Shown here: positions 24,257-32,057 of the stretch, in pieces
How positions within the stretch are numbered: the stretch's first letter is position 1
Layout: each line of letters opens with the position of its first letter
From: an uncultured Acidimicrobiales bacterium
Lineage (GTDB): Bacteria; Actinomycetota; Acidimicrobiia; Acidimicrobiales; CALAML01
Assembly (NCBI GenBank): GCA_937925845.1
Contig: CALAML010000060.1
Coordinates: 1-38,539 of the forward strand
DNA length: 38,539 nt
Direction: 5' to 3'
Translations under genes and position numbers: made by a program
The notes under the pieces: model-generated
Seen by the model: only the letters and a program-made list of their open reading frames with translations
What the model was told of the DNA's origin: nothing
Database searches by the model: none

Positions 24257-25137
24257 GCGACGCTTCGGGCGCCAGCCTGGCTGGCAACCTTGCTGGTCTC
24301 ACCGATGACGGGGGCCGGTTCGGCGTTCTGGCTATCGATCACCGTGACTCGCTCCGGGTCTTTCTTCGCCCGGATGACCCGGCATCGCTGACCGCCGAGG
24401 AGATCACCGCGCTCAAGATCGAGCTGATCGCCGCCGTAGCCCCGGCCGCCACCGGCGTGATGCTGGAGCCCGAGTACTCGATTCCTCAGATCCTCGACGC
24501 CGACGTTCTGCCTGCTGGCGTTGGCTTTACCGCCGCCCTTGAGGCCCAGGGTTACTCCGACACGCTCGGCTCGGCCCCCACCGAACTGCTCGAGGGTTGG
24601 TCGCCAGCTGCGGCCCTGGCCAGCGGCGCATCGTGCGCCAAGCTGCTGTTGCCCTATCACCCCGATCGGCCGCTGGCGGCCGAGCAGGAGGCCATCGCCG
24701 CGGCCGTGGTGGCCGACTGTCGGGCCGCCGGGATTCCTGTGGTGCTCGAGCCGCTCTTCTACGGCCTCGACAGCCCGGCCGACCGGCCCCGTGTGGTTAT
24801 CGAGACCGCCACGCGGTTTGTGGCGCTCAACCCGGATCTGCTCAAGCTGCCGTTTCCGGTCGATGCCACCCACGATGCCGATACCGACCACTGGGCTGCG
24901 ACCTGCACCACCATCTCAACGCTCGCTCACATGCCGTGGGTCATGTTGTCGGGTGGTGGCGACTTTGAGCTCTACGCCCAGCAGCTTGAGGTGGCCGTGG
25001 GCGCCGGTTGTTCCGGGTTTATGGTGGGCCGGGCGTTGTGGGGCGATGCCCTCAAAGCACCTGCCGCGGAACGTCACGGTCTGTTGATCGATCAGGTGTT
25101 ACCTAGGATGCAGCGCCTGCGGGGTCTGCTCGACTAG
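24253..25137 (+). CDS. LacD-like class I aldolase, probable 2-deoxy-5-keto-gluconate-6-phosphate aldolase
   Basis: 294-residue TIM barrel of the DeoC/LacD (tagatose-1,6-bisphosphate aldolase) group. Visible marks are V-L-A-I-D-H-R-D-S-L near residue 25, C-A-K-L-L-L-P-Y, L-E-P-L, the presumptive Schiff-base Lys198 in DLLKLPFPVD, and L-S-G-G-G-D-F...F-M-V-G-R-A-L-W at the phosphate site. In Bacillus this step is done by IolJ, a class II zinc aldolase; in many proteobacteria by the DUF2090 domain fused to IolC, which belongs to this LacD-like fold. As the last gene of the operon, overlapping iolB by GTGA, it most likely cleaves the IolC product to dihydroxyacetone phosphate and malonate semialdehyde. 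The biochemical role is inference. Confidence 0.85.
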   Translation: MSDASGASLAGNLAGLTDDGGRFGVLAIDHRDSLRVFLRPDDPASLTAEEITALKIELIAAVAPAATGVMLEPEYSIPQILDADVLPAGVGFTAALEAQGYSDTLGSAPTELLEGWSPAAALASGASCAKLLLPYHPDRPLAAEQEAIAAAVVADCRAAGIPVVLEPLFYGLDSPADRPRVVIETATRFVALNPDLLKLPFPVDATHDADTDHWAATCTTISTLAHMPWVMLSGGGDFELYAQQLEVAVGAGCSGFMVGRALWGDALKAPAAERHGLLIDQVLPRMQRLRGLLD

Positions 25138-25171
25138 GCGGCTGCTGATTAACGCTGCTCCGCGAATCGCG

Positions 25172-27613
25172 TCAGCCAGCCTGCCAGCAAGAGGTGCTCT
25201 GAACGGCTCCGCCGGGACAGATCGTCCGTCGATAGGTGGCATCGTGGCGGCGTGGGAGGCCGGTCGCTTCGAAGAGGTTGGTCTCGGCAAGCGAGGCTCG
25301 GGTGAGAATGACTCGATCGAGGATGGCTCGCTTCAGGTTGGCCTTTTCCAGATTGGCGTCGACCATGATGGCGTCGCCGAAGGAGACCGTCGGCATAGAG
25401 GACTGGGCAAAGTTGGCCCGGCTGGCGTTGGCTCGCCAGAACTCCATCAGCTCGCCGCGCGCCCGCAGGAACGTTGCCTCTTGAATCAGCGCATCGTTGA
25501 AGTTGACCTGCTTCATGATCGTGTCGTTGAAGTTCGCTCGCTTGGCGTCGGCGTTACCCCAGGAGACACCCTGCATCGTGGTTCCACTAAAGTCGGTCCC
25601 GCTGGCCTGAACACCGCCCAGATCAACGCTGGAAATCGACATCCCCCGGGCCGAAACGCCAGTCAGGTTGGCTCCAACCAAAGAGCTGTTAGCGATGCTG
25701 ACCCCATCGAAACGGACGCCGCGAAGGTCGGCCCCGTCCAGACGGGTTTCGAGGATCTTCTTGCCCTTGAAGGTGGCGTTGCGGAGATCGGCGTTGAGGA
25801 AGTCGACGCCTTGGACCGTGCGCAGCGTGATAGTGCAGCCACCCAGCTTGGCGCCGGTCATGTTGATTGTGCCCGAGTTGAGCCGCTCACAGTCGGTTTT
25901 GGGGGTGGTGGTAGTGGTGGTGGTGGTTGGCTTGGCCGTCGTGGTCGTCCGCCGAACCGTGGTGGTTGTGGTCCTTGGGGGGCGGGCCGTGGTCGTTGTC
26001 CGTCGAACGGTCGTGGTGGGGCGGCGTACCGTTGTCGTGGTCGGGCGCCGGGTCGTAGTGGTGGGTCGCGGCGTCGTGGCCGTCGAGGACCGAGTGGTCG
26101 TTGTGGTCTGGCGGCTGGTGGTGGTTTCACCGCGGGCCGTTGTGGTGGTCGACCGCGATCCCGGATCGGTGATCGATGACCCTGGCGCCGAAGTCGAGGG
26201 CCTGGTCGAGGGGGCCGAAGTGGATGGATTCGGCGAGGTCGGGGTGATCAGGTCTGAGTCGCCACCTTCCACTCTCGCCGTAGTGGTGCTGATGACGCCC
26301 GGGTCGCCACTATCGATCTCGTCTTGGGTGTTTGGGTTAGGTACGGGGTCACCAACGACCGACGAAGAATCATCGGTGGTGGTGGTCGACTCACCAATTC
26401 CGGCACCGGTATCGGTCGGGTCTCCCGCAGCAGTCTCCCCGCCTGCTTCACCGTCATCGTCCTGGCCGTCCTCCCCTTCAACCGCGGCGAGCTGGTCGGG
26501 TACGGGATCGATGGCGAAGTTTCCGATACCAAGGGTGGCCAGGGCCAGGCCGGCGGCGGTGAATACGGCACCGGGAAGCGAACCGAGGGCCGTACCTACT
26601 CGGAGCACACTCGGCAGTTCGAAGACCCAGCCCAGAAAACCGGCGGAGCGCTGCTCAATACCGGCCCGCAACAGCGCCTTCACCACCTCGGCATCAAACT
26701 GCTTGCCGGCGTTCACCGCCAGCTCGCGGCGGGCGAAGTCGGCCGACTCCGGCTTCTTGTAGCTGCGGGCCGAGGTCATGACGTCATAGGCGTCGGCTAC
26801 CGCGGTGATTCGACCCGCCAGGCTGATTTCGGTGCCGGCCAAACCGTATGGGTAGCCCTCGCCGTCCCAGCGTTCGTGGTGCTGGGATGCAGCCAGCGCC
26901 CATTCGCCAAGCCAGGGCTTCAACGGCTCAAGAATCTTCTCGCCGGCGATGGGATGGGTCTTGAGTACCCGCCACTCTTCGGCAGTGGGGGCGCCCCTTT
27001 TGTTCAGGATGTCGGTGGGCACCGCCAGCTTTCCCACGTCGTGGAGCAGCACTCCCCATCGCAGGTGGTTGAGCTCTTCCTCGTCGAGGTCCATTTCCTG
27101 ACCGATGAGATCGGCGTAGGCCCGGACCCGTTCGGTGTGACCGCGGGTGAGGGGGTCGTGGCGTCGGAGAGCGGCCACGAGGCCGACCGCTTCGACCGCT
27201 GCCTTCTGAACGTCGGTGCTGAGACGAAGTTCTTCGTGCTGGAGAAGCTTGTTGGTGGTGGACGCCCGAAGCGCGGTCCCAAAGCGGGCCGGAGCCTTGT
27301 CGGGGAAGACCAGGGACATGGTCAGCATGGCGCTGAGTGGGAGGAGGCGTGCAGTAACCCGTTCCATCAGTTTGATCACGACAACGACGATCACCAGCGC
27401 CTGGAGGATCCACAGGGTGATTCCGAGGGCGCCTCGGCCGTCGCCGAAGAAGAACGGGGACAGCAGCTTGACCGCGAGCCAACCGACGATGATCGGGGCC
27501 ACAAACAGGGCGAGTCGAAGCAGGCGCGCGGCAACAGGGTGGCTGGCCCATGTCTTATGAGCCGTCGAAGACTCGTTGCCGTTTCCCGATTCCGAAGACA
27601 TCTCAAGTGTCAT
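25172..27613 (-). CDS. Membrane HD-GYP phosphodiesterase fused to Thr-rich stalk and pentapeptide-repeat domain
   Basis: 813 residues. Two to three membrane segments lie in residues ~30-103. A cytoplasmic HD-GYP domain (~135-320) has H-D-V-G-K at 191-195 and HHERWDGEGYP at 245-255, both complete, so c-di-GMP hydrolysis is expected. Another membrane segment follows (~341-366). Beyond it come an acidic stretch, a Ser/Thr/Pro tract (~405-570, long runs of Thr with TRR and TVRR units) and a ~220-residue pentapeptide-repeat domain (repeated A/N-L/F-x-x-A/T units such as ADLRN, ADLRG, ANLTG, ANFND). Topology therefore puts the stalk and repeat helix outside the cell and the enzyme inside. ATG at 27613 has AGGTG 9 bases before it. 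The role is unknown; an outside sensing or anchoring domain that controls an inside phosphodiesterase is inferred. Confidence 0.88.
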   Translation of the reverse strand: MTLEMSSESGNGNESSTAHKTWASHPVAARLLRLALFVAPIIVGWLAVKLLSPFFFGDGRGALGITLWILQALVIVVVVIKLMERVTARLLPLSAMLTMSLVFPDKAPARFGTALRASTTNKLLQHEELRLSTDVQKAAVEAVGLVAALRRHDPLTRGHTERVRAYADLIGQEMDLDEEELNHLRWGVLLHDVGKLAVPTDILNKRGAPTAEEWRVLKTHPIAGEKILEPLKPWLGEWALAASQHHERWDGEGYPYGLAGTEISLAGRITAVADAYDVMTSARSYKKPESADFARRELAVNAGKQFDAEVVKALLRAGIEQRSAGFLGWVFELPSVLRVGTALGSLPGAVFTAAGLALATLGIGNFAIDPVPDQLAAVEGEDGQDDDGEAGGETAAGDPTDTGAGIGESTTTTDDSSSVVGDPVPNPNTQDEIDSGDPGVISTTTARVEGGDSDLITPTSPNPSTSAPSTRPSTSAPGSSITDPGSRSTTTTARGETTTSRQTTTTTRSSTATTPRPTTTTRRPTTTTVRRPTTTVRRTTTTARPPRTTTTTVRRTTTTAKPTTTTTTTTPKTDCERLNSGTINMTGAKLGGCTITLRTVQGVDFLNADLRNATFKGKKILETRLDGADLRGVRFDGVSIANSSLVGANLTGVSARGMSISSVDLGGVQASGTDFSGTTMQGVSWGNADAKRANFNDTIMKQVNFNDALIQEATFLRARGELMEFWRANASRANFAQSSMPTVSFGDAIMVDANLEKANLKRAILDRVILTRASLAETNLFEATGLPRRHDATYRRTICPGGAVQSTSCWQAG
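25905..26160. repeat. Low-complexity GTG/GTC-rich triplet tract coding the Thr-rich stalk
   Basis: The plus strand is a run of degenerate GTGGTNGT units with interspersed CGNCGN, which on the coding minus strand reads as long Thr runs and T-x-R-R units. Such tracts expand and shrink by slippage, so stalk length may vary between strains. Confidence 0.7.
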
Positions 27614-27664
27614 CGGCTTCGCACCTACGTGCCTTGAGCGCTGTTAAATGAGTCGGGGAGAGCC

Positions 27665-29158
27665 CTATCTACTGCGGGAAAGCCGGTCGACCCAGCTCAC
27701 CAGAAGGGCGATCAGCACCAGGATTCCGGCACCCACCAGGGCCGCCAGGCTCATACCCAGAGCCAGGGCATCGACCGCATCGGGACTTATCGCCGCCTCG
27801 GCCGTCTCGTTGCCCTCGCCGAGGGCGTCGCGAAGCTCCCCTGCGCCGCCCGCTCGCTGTTCCACCGTGGCGAATAACACAGCACCGATCACGGCCACAC
27901 CGATGGTTACGCCGACCGCTCGCAGATACTGATGCATCGACGAGGCTCGGCCCATCGATGATTCGGGGGCCACCCGTTGCAGGAGCAGGAACGAGGCGTT
28001 GGTCGTGGTGCCCACACCCAATCCGGCCACAAACAGACCGGCGTACACGATCGGTAGCCAGACCTGCGCCGCGCTGATTGCCACTACCACCAGCCCGGAG
28101 ATCATGAGTCCGTAGCCCACGGTGATCACCAGTCGTTCACTTCGATGGTCGAGGGCTCGGCTGGCCACGTTGGCGCCGGTGGTCCAACCGAGGGTGACGC
28201 CGAGGATGCCGATGGCGGCCCACAGGCCGACTTGGTCGCCGGAGACGCGAGCGTAGAGCACGATGAAGGAGTTGAAGCCCGGTACTGCGGCCATGGCGCC
28301 AAACGGGGCCAGGTTGGGCAGGAGGTAGGGCCCGCCGAGCACCTCCTTCGCCACAAACAGCGGAGTGGCCGATCGTCCAACCCACCACGCCAGGCCCACA
28401 GCGAGCGCGCCGGCGCCCAGCAGGGTGGGAATCGAGCTGGCCGCCACTTTCGAAAGGCCGAGGATCAACGCCGTAGTGAAGAGGGCCAGCAGCGTCAGAC
28501 CGAGCCAGTCGAAGCGACGCGCAGGGTGAGGCTGATCGGGCTGGCCGACGGCGGTCGGCACCGCGTTCCAACCCGCGACCGCGGCGACGATGGCGATCGG
28601 GACGATGGCCCAGAACACGGCCCGCCATCCGGAGAACTGGTTGATGAGGGCGCCGATGGCCGGCGACCCGATGCCGAGCACGCCCCAGATGGTGGAGGCC
28701 GCGGCCAGGGCCCGTGCTCGCAGTCGTTCGGGAAGGGCGATGCCGATCGAGGAAAGTCCGGCGGAGATCACCATGCCCGATGAGGCGCCCTGGATCACCC
28801 GGAAGGCGATCAGGCTGAAGAGGGTGGGCGCCAATGCCGCGGCGATGCTGCTGAGGGCAAACCCGGTGACACCGAGTCGGTAGGTGAGTCGGGCGCCGAC
28901 GCTGTCGACCAGCGAGCCGGCGGCGACGCCGATCACCGCTGAGGGAATCAGGTAGGCCGTCACCACCCAGCCGATCAGGTCAACCCGGCCCAAATCGTTG
29001 GCGATGTCGGGCAACACGGTGGCCACGGCCAAGCCTTCAAAGGCATTCATGGCCGTCGAAGCCAACACCATCAGGGTGATGGGCGCCACCCCCGGGCCAA
29101 ACAGCTCCGAGAAACGCACCGACGAAACGTCACGGTCCCGCGCAACGTCAGCCATCAC
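27665..29158 (-). CDS. Major facilitator superfamily transporter (DHA2-like drug/proton antiporter)
   Basis: 497 residues with about 14 hydrophobic segments, the number typical of the DHA2 (QacA/EmrB) branch. Around residues 55-110 the chain has the G-W-V-V-T-A-Y-L-I motif of helix 2, a motif-A-like loop (G-S-L-V-D-S-V-G-A-R), then R-V-I-Q-G-A-S-S-G-M in helix 4. The second half has C-L-G-type V-A-G-L-G-V-G-T-T-T-N. It probably exports small hydrophobic molecules at the inner membrane; substrate unknown. It lies 51 bp upstream of the HD-GYP gene start, in the same direction, so the two could share a message. No TetR/MarR regulator is adjacent. Confidence 0.88.
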   Translation of the reverse strand: MMADVARDRDVSSVRFSELFGPGVAPITLMVLASTAMNAFEGLAVATVLPDIANDLGRVDLIGWVVTAYLIPSAVIGVAAGSLVDSVGARLTYRLGVTGFALSSIAAALAPTLFSLIAFRVIQGASSGMVISAGLSSIGIALPERLRARALAAASTIWGVLGIGSPAIGALINQFSGWRAVFWAIVPIAIVAAVAGWNAVPTAVGQPDQPHPARRFDWLGLTLLALFTTALILGLSKVAASSIPTLLGAGALAVGLAWWVGRSATPLFVAKEVLGGPYLLPNLAPFGAMAAVPGFNSFIVLYARVSGDQVGLWAAIGILGVTLGWTTGANVASRALDHRSERLVITVGYGLMISGLVVVAISAAQVWLPIVYAGLFVAGLGVGTTTNASFLLLQRVAPESSMGRASSMHQYLRAVGVTIGVAVIGAVLFATVEQRAGGAGELRDALGEGNETAEAAISPDAVDALALGMSLAALVGAGILVLIALLVSWVDRLSRSR

Positions 29159-29203
29159 CCAAGTCTGGCCGCCCCAAACTCAGAACACGACTGATTTATT
29201 TGT

Positions 29204-30061
29204 CTACAGGCTGGCTTCGGCTGCGGCGACGGTGTTCCACAGCAGCATGGCTCGGGTCATGGGGCCGACGCCGCCGACCTTGGGTGAGAGCCAGCCCGCT
29301 ACTTCCTCTACGCCGGGGGCCACGTCGGACACCACTTTGTTGTTCTCGTCGAAGCTCACTCCGGCAGCAACCACGGCGGCGCCGGGCTTGACCATCTCGG
29401 GGGTGATCATGCCGGGCGCTCCGGCGGCGGCGATGATGATGTCGGCGTTGCGGGTGTGGACGCCGATGTCGGACACGCCGGTGTGCACCACGGTGACGGC
29501 GGCGTTGGCGTAGGCCTCTTTGAGGGTAAGCAGGTTGGCGATCGGTCGGCCGATAGTGAGGCCGCGGCCCACCACCACCACGTGGGCGCCGGCGATGGGA
29601 ACGTTGTAGGCCTCGAGGAGGCGCTGAATGCCAACCGGGGTGCAGGGCCTCGGGCCCTGTTCGGCCTGAACCAGGCGGCCGAGGTTGACCGGGTGGAGTC
29701 CGTCGGCGTCTTTGTCGGGGTTGATGGCCATCAGCACCCGGGCTGCGTCGACCTGCGGCGGAAAGGGTACCTGGGTGATAAAGGCGTCGACCGCGGGATC
29801 GTTGTTAAACGTTTCCACTGCGGCCAACACGTCATCCTGGGTGGCGTCCTGGGGCAGGGTCTGGCTGGCCGAGGCCATGCCGATGGCGGCACAGTCCTGG
29901 TGCTTCATGGAGACATAGCGAGCCGAGGGGGCGTCGTCGCCCACCAGGATGGTGCCCAGCCCGGGCGTGATTCCCGATTCGATCAACCGCTCGACTCGAT
30001 GGCCGAGCTCCTCCTTGATCTGGTCGGCGACCCGGTTTCCATCCATTACCACTGCTGCCAT
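29204..30061 (-). CDS. folD: Bifunctional methylenetetrahydrofolate dehydrogenase / methenyltetrahydrofolate cyclohydrolase
   Basis: Interconverts 5,10-methylene-, methenyl- and 10-formyl-THF. 285 residues. The catalytic Lys is in YVSMKHQDC, followed by the DKDADGLHPVNLGRL and PCTPVG signatures, the NADP-site VVVGRGLTIGRP and the C-terminal DVAPGVEEVAGWLSPKVGGVGPMT. The usual dehydrogenase-site S-x-x-V-G-K-P is G-L-T-I-G-R-P here. ATG at 30061 is preceded by GGAGG with 5 bases spacing; the in-frame extension to 30112 is rejected. It feeds the same C1 pool as metF/metH about 24 kb away. Confidence 0.96.
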   Translation of the reverse strand: MAAVVMDGNRVADQIKEELGHRVERLIESGITPGLGTILVGDDAPSARYVSMKHQDCAAIGMASASQTLPQDATQDDVLAAVETFNNDPAVDAFITQVPFPPQVDAARVLMAINPDKDADGLHPVNLGRLVQAEQGPRPCTPVGIQRLLEAYNVPIAGAHVVVVGRGLTIGRPIANLLTLKEAYANAAVTVVHTGVSDIGVHTRNADIIIAAAGAPGMITPEMVKPGAAVVAAGVSFDENNKVVSDVAPGVEEVAGWLSPKVGGVGPMTRAMLLWNTVAAAEASL

Positions 30062-30195
30062 TCGAGCCTCCAACTCCGCAGCTGGCCTAGCCAGCCCATA
30101 GATACACGCCAACCGGTCACGCTACCCGCTGAATTCCCAACGCGCGGACCAAACCCGACAGTGTTCTCACCCAGCTGCGGCCCTACCATGGCGCC

Positions 30196-30924
30196 ATGGC
30201 TTCATTGCCCGCTTCCTACTCGTGGCTTCGCACGCTGGCCACCATCGCCACCGCTTTGGCCTTGGCCGTGGTGCTGGCCCAGTGCGGCTCCGACAACGGC
30301 CCCGACCAGGCCCAGCAGGCCGAGTCGCCACCGAGTTCAGAAGCCGAGGCCACCAGCGAACCGGCGCCGGAAACGCCGGAGGCCACCGAAGCTCCAGCGG
30401 TAACCGACGCGCCGGCCGACCCCGGTGATCCGGCGCCGATCCCGGCTGTGGATCTGCCGGTGGAGCCGTCGTGGGCGCCGACCGAGAACGACTTTGTCAA
30501 CATCAACGACATGACACCGGTTCGTGGGTTCTTTGTGACCAACCTGCTCGGCTACACCGAGGAGACGCTGCGGGTGGCCGAGTCCCCGACCGGTGGGGTG
30601 TGGCCGGTGGGTTCGCTGGTGCAGCTGGTGCCGACCGAGGCCATGATCAAACGCCAGCCGGGCTTTAACCCACCTTCGGGCGACTGGGAGTTCTTTGAGC
30701 TCGACGTGACCGATACCGGCACCACCATCCGGGCCCGCGGTGGCGACAACGTGGTGAACCGTTTTGGCGGTCAGTGCTCGCTGTGTCATTCCGCGGCGAG
30801 CAACCAGTGGGATCACATTTGTGAACAGGACCACGGCTGCACCCCGCTGCCGGTTGGGCGTGACGTCTTTGTCGCCCTCCAGCAGGGCGACCCCCGGCCC
30901 CGGGTCCAGCTCGACGAGAGCTAG
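30196..30924 (+). CDS. Lipoprotein with one c-type haem motif (possible cytochrome P460-like fold)
   Basis: 242 residues. A signal peptide with lipobox V-L-A-Q-C (Cys30) and a Pro/Glu/Ala-rich linker to ~90 precede a compact domain. C-S-L-C-H at 194-198 is a single haem-c attachment site, and two further cysteines (209, 215) follow. The order W-P-V-G-S-L-V, W-E-F-F-E-L-D and a late CxxCH is reminiscent of the cytochrome P460 / DUF family, but this is a pattern resemblance only. It would sit on the outer face of the membrane; partner and redox role unknown. ATG at 30196 lies in CGCCATGG; folD is divergent upstream. The 3' end carries a tandem repeat that includes the stop codon. Confidence 0.75.
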   Translation: MASLPASYSWLRTLATIATALALAVVLAQCGSDNGPDQAQQAESPPSSEAEATSEPAPETPEATEAPAVTDAPADPGDPAPIPAVDLPVEPSWAPTENDFVNINDMTPVRGFFVTNLLGYTEETLRVAESPTGGVWPVGSLVQLVPTEAMIKRQPGFNPPSGDWEFFELDVTDTGTTIRARGGDNVVNRFGGQCSLCHSAASNQWDHICEQDHGCTPLPVGRDVFVALQQGDPRPRVQLDES

Positions 30925-30954
30925 CCCAACAACAGCTAGCCCGACAAGAGCTAA
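30910..30954 (+). repeat. Three tandem 15-bp units, each ending in a stop codon
   Basis: CTCGACGAGAGCTAG, CCCAACAACAGCTAG and CCCGACAAGAGCTAA follow one another in frame. The first ends the haem-lipoprotein gene; the other two repeat the last codons and the stop after it. Confidence 0.75.
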
Positions 30955-30967
30955 GAGTCTTCGAGCC

Positions 30968-30990
30968 CGCCGGCCGAACAGCGTCCGGCG
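30968..30990 (+). terminator. Possible terminator hairpin after the haem lipoprotein
   Basis: CGCCGG (30968-30973) and CCGGCG (30985-30990) pair around an 11-base loop in the gap before the rhomboid gene; no T-run follows. Confidence 0.3.
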
Positions 30991-31022
30991 ATCTCATCAC
31001 GCCCGGCATTAGAGTTGAAGCC

Positions 31023-31952
31023 GTGTTTCCGCTCAAGGACGACAACCCCACCACCAACACCCCCTTTGTCACGATCCTGCTGATCGTGGTCAACATCGGG
31101 GTGTTCTTTCTGGTGCAACCCCAATCCGGTAGCGACCGCCAGTCGCAGAACGAGTCGATCGAGTTCTCGTTCGAGTACGCCGCCGTGCCCTGTGAGTTGG
31201 TGAACTCCCGACCCCTCAGCGGTGGCGAAATCAATGCCGCCCTGACCGGCAACCAGGACGCCTGTTCGGGCAACGATGCGCCGAGTTGCCCGGTCGACCT
31301 CGACGCCACCGCGTGCGAGAGCGAGGTGTTCCCGAGCAAGAACGTGTACCTGGCCGTGCTGTCGTCGATGTTCCTGCACGGGTCGATCATGCACCTCGGC
31401 GGCAACATGTTGTTCCTGTGGGTCTTCGGCAACAACATCGAGGACCATCTGGGCCCGATCAAGTTCATCCTCTTCTATCTCCTCGCCGGCGCGGTGGCCA
31501 CCGCCGCCCACGTCGCCGTGCAGCTCGACAGCGTGGTGCCGGTGATCGGCGCGTCCGGTGCCGTGGCCGGAGTGATGGGCGCCTACCTGGTGTGGTTCCC
31601 CAAGGCGCGGGTGCTCACTCTGGCCTTCATCATGCTCACTCGAATCCCAGCCTTTGCTGTGCTCGGGTTCTGGTTTGTGAGCCAGTTCTTTATCGGCCCC
31701 GATGAGGGCATCGCCTGGATGGCTCATGTCGGTGGCTTCGTGGTGGGCGCGCTGATGGCGCTGGTGGTGCGCAAGAACCCGACTACCCGCAAGAACGCCT
31801 GGCGGGACAAGTACGTGCCGATCGAGCGGGAAGATCCGGAGCGGGCTCGACAGATGCCGTGGGACGACCGCCACGGCGGGGTGAGTGGCCCCGACGCCAG
31901 CCCGTGGGGTCACCTCGAGACCCAGTCGGGTCGCGGCGGCCGCTTCGGTTAG
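31023..31952 (+). CDS. Rhomboid-family intramembrane serine protease
   Basis: 309 residues, about six to seven membrane segments. The H-G-S-I-M-H-L-G-G-N motif (His119, His124, Asn128), the active serine in GASGA (Ser178) and the base His235 in M-A-H-V-G-G-F-V-V-G are all in place, so an active protease that cuts within the membrane is expected. The loop between the first two helices (~33-100) is unusually long for such a protein and carries four cysteines (57, 81, 89, 98), probably disulphide-paired outside the cell. The ~60-residue C-terminal tail is charged. GTG at 31023 is the only start before the first helix. Substrates are not predictable. Confidence 0.92.
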   Translation: MFPLKDDNPTTNTPFVTILLIVVNIGVFFLVQPQSGSDRQSQNESIEFSFEYAAVPCELVNSRPLSGGEINAALTGNQDACSGNDAPSCPVDLDATACESEVFPSKNVYLAVLSSMFLHGSIMHLGGNMLFLWVFGNNIEDHLGPIKFILFYLLAGAVATAAHVAVQLDSVVPVIGASGAVAGVMGAYLVWFPKARVLTLAFIMLTRIPAFAVLGFWFVSQFFIGPDEGIAWMAHVGGFVVGALMALVVRKNPTTRKNAWRDKYVPIEREDPERARQMPWDDRHGGVSGPDASPWGHLETQSGRGGRFG

Positions 31953-32057
31953 CTCCGAGCGCTGTTGGCCTCAACCGTGCAGCTGCTCTCGCGATAAGGC
32001 ACGCTGGAGACGGGTTGGCAGGGGCCAGCCTGGGGATTTCAGCACGAGGAGAGCGTT

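Noticed and set aside
25905-26400. CRISPR-like or tandem-repeat array
   Set aside because: The periodicity is a codon-level Thr-rich tract within the HD-GYP gene, with no constant repeat plus variable spacers.
30062-30112. 17-residue N-terminal extension of FolD
   Set aside because: ATG at 30061 has GGAGG at ideal spacing and gives the usual FolD N-terminus.
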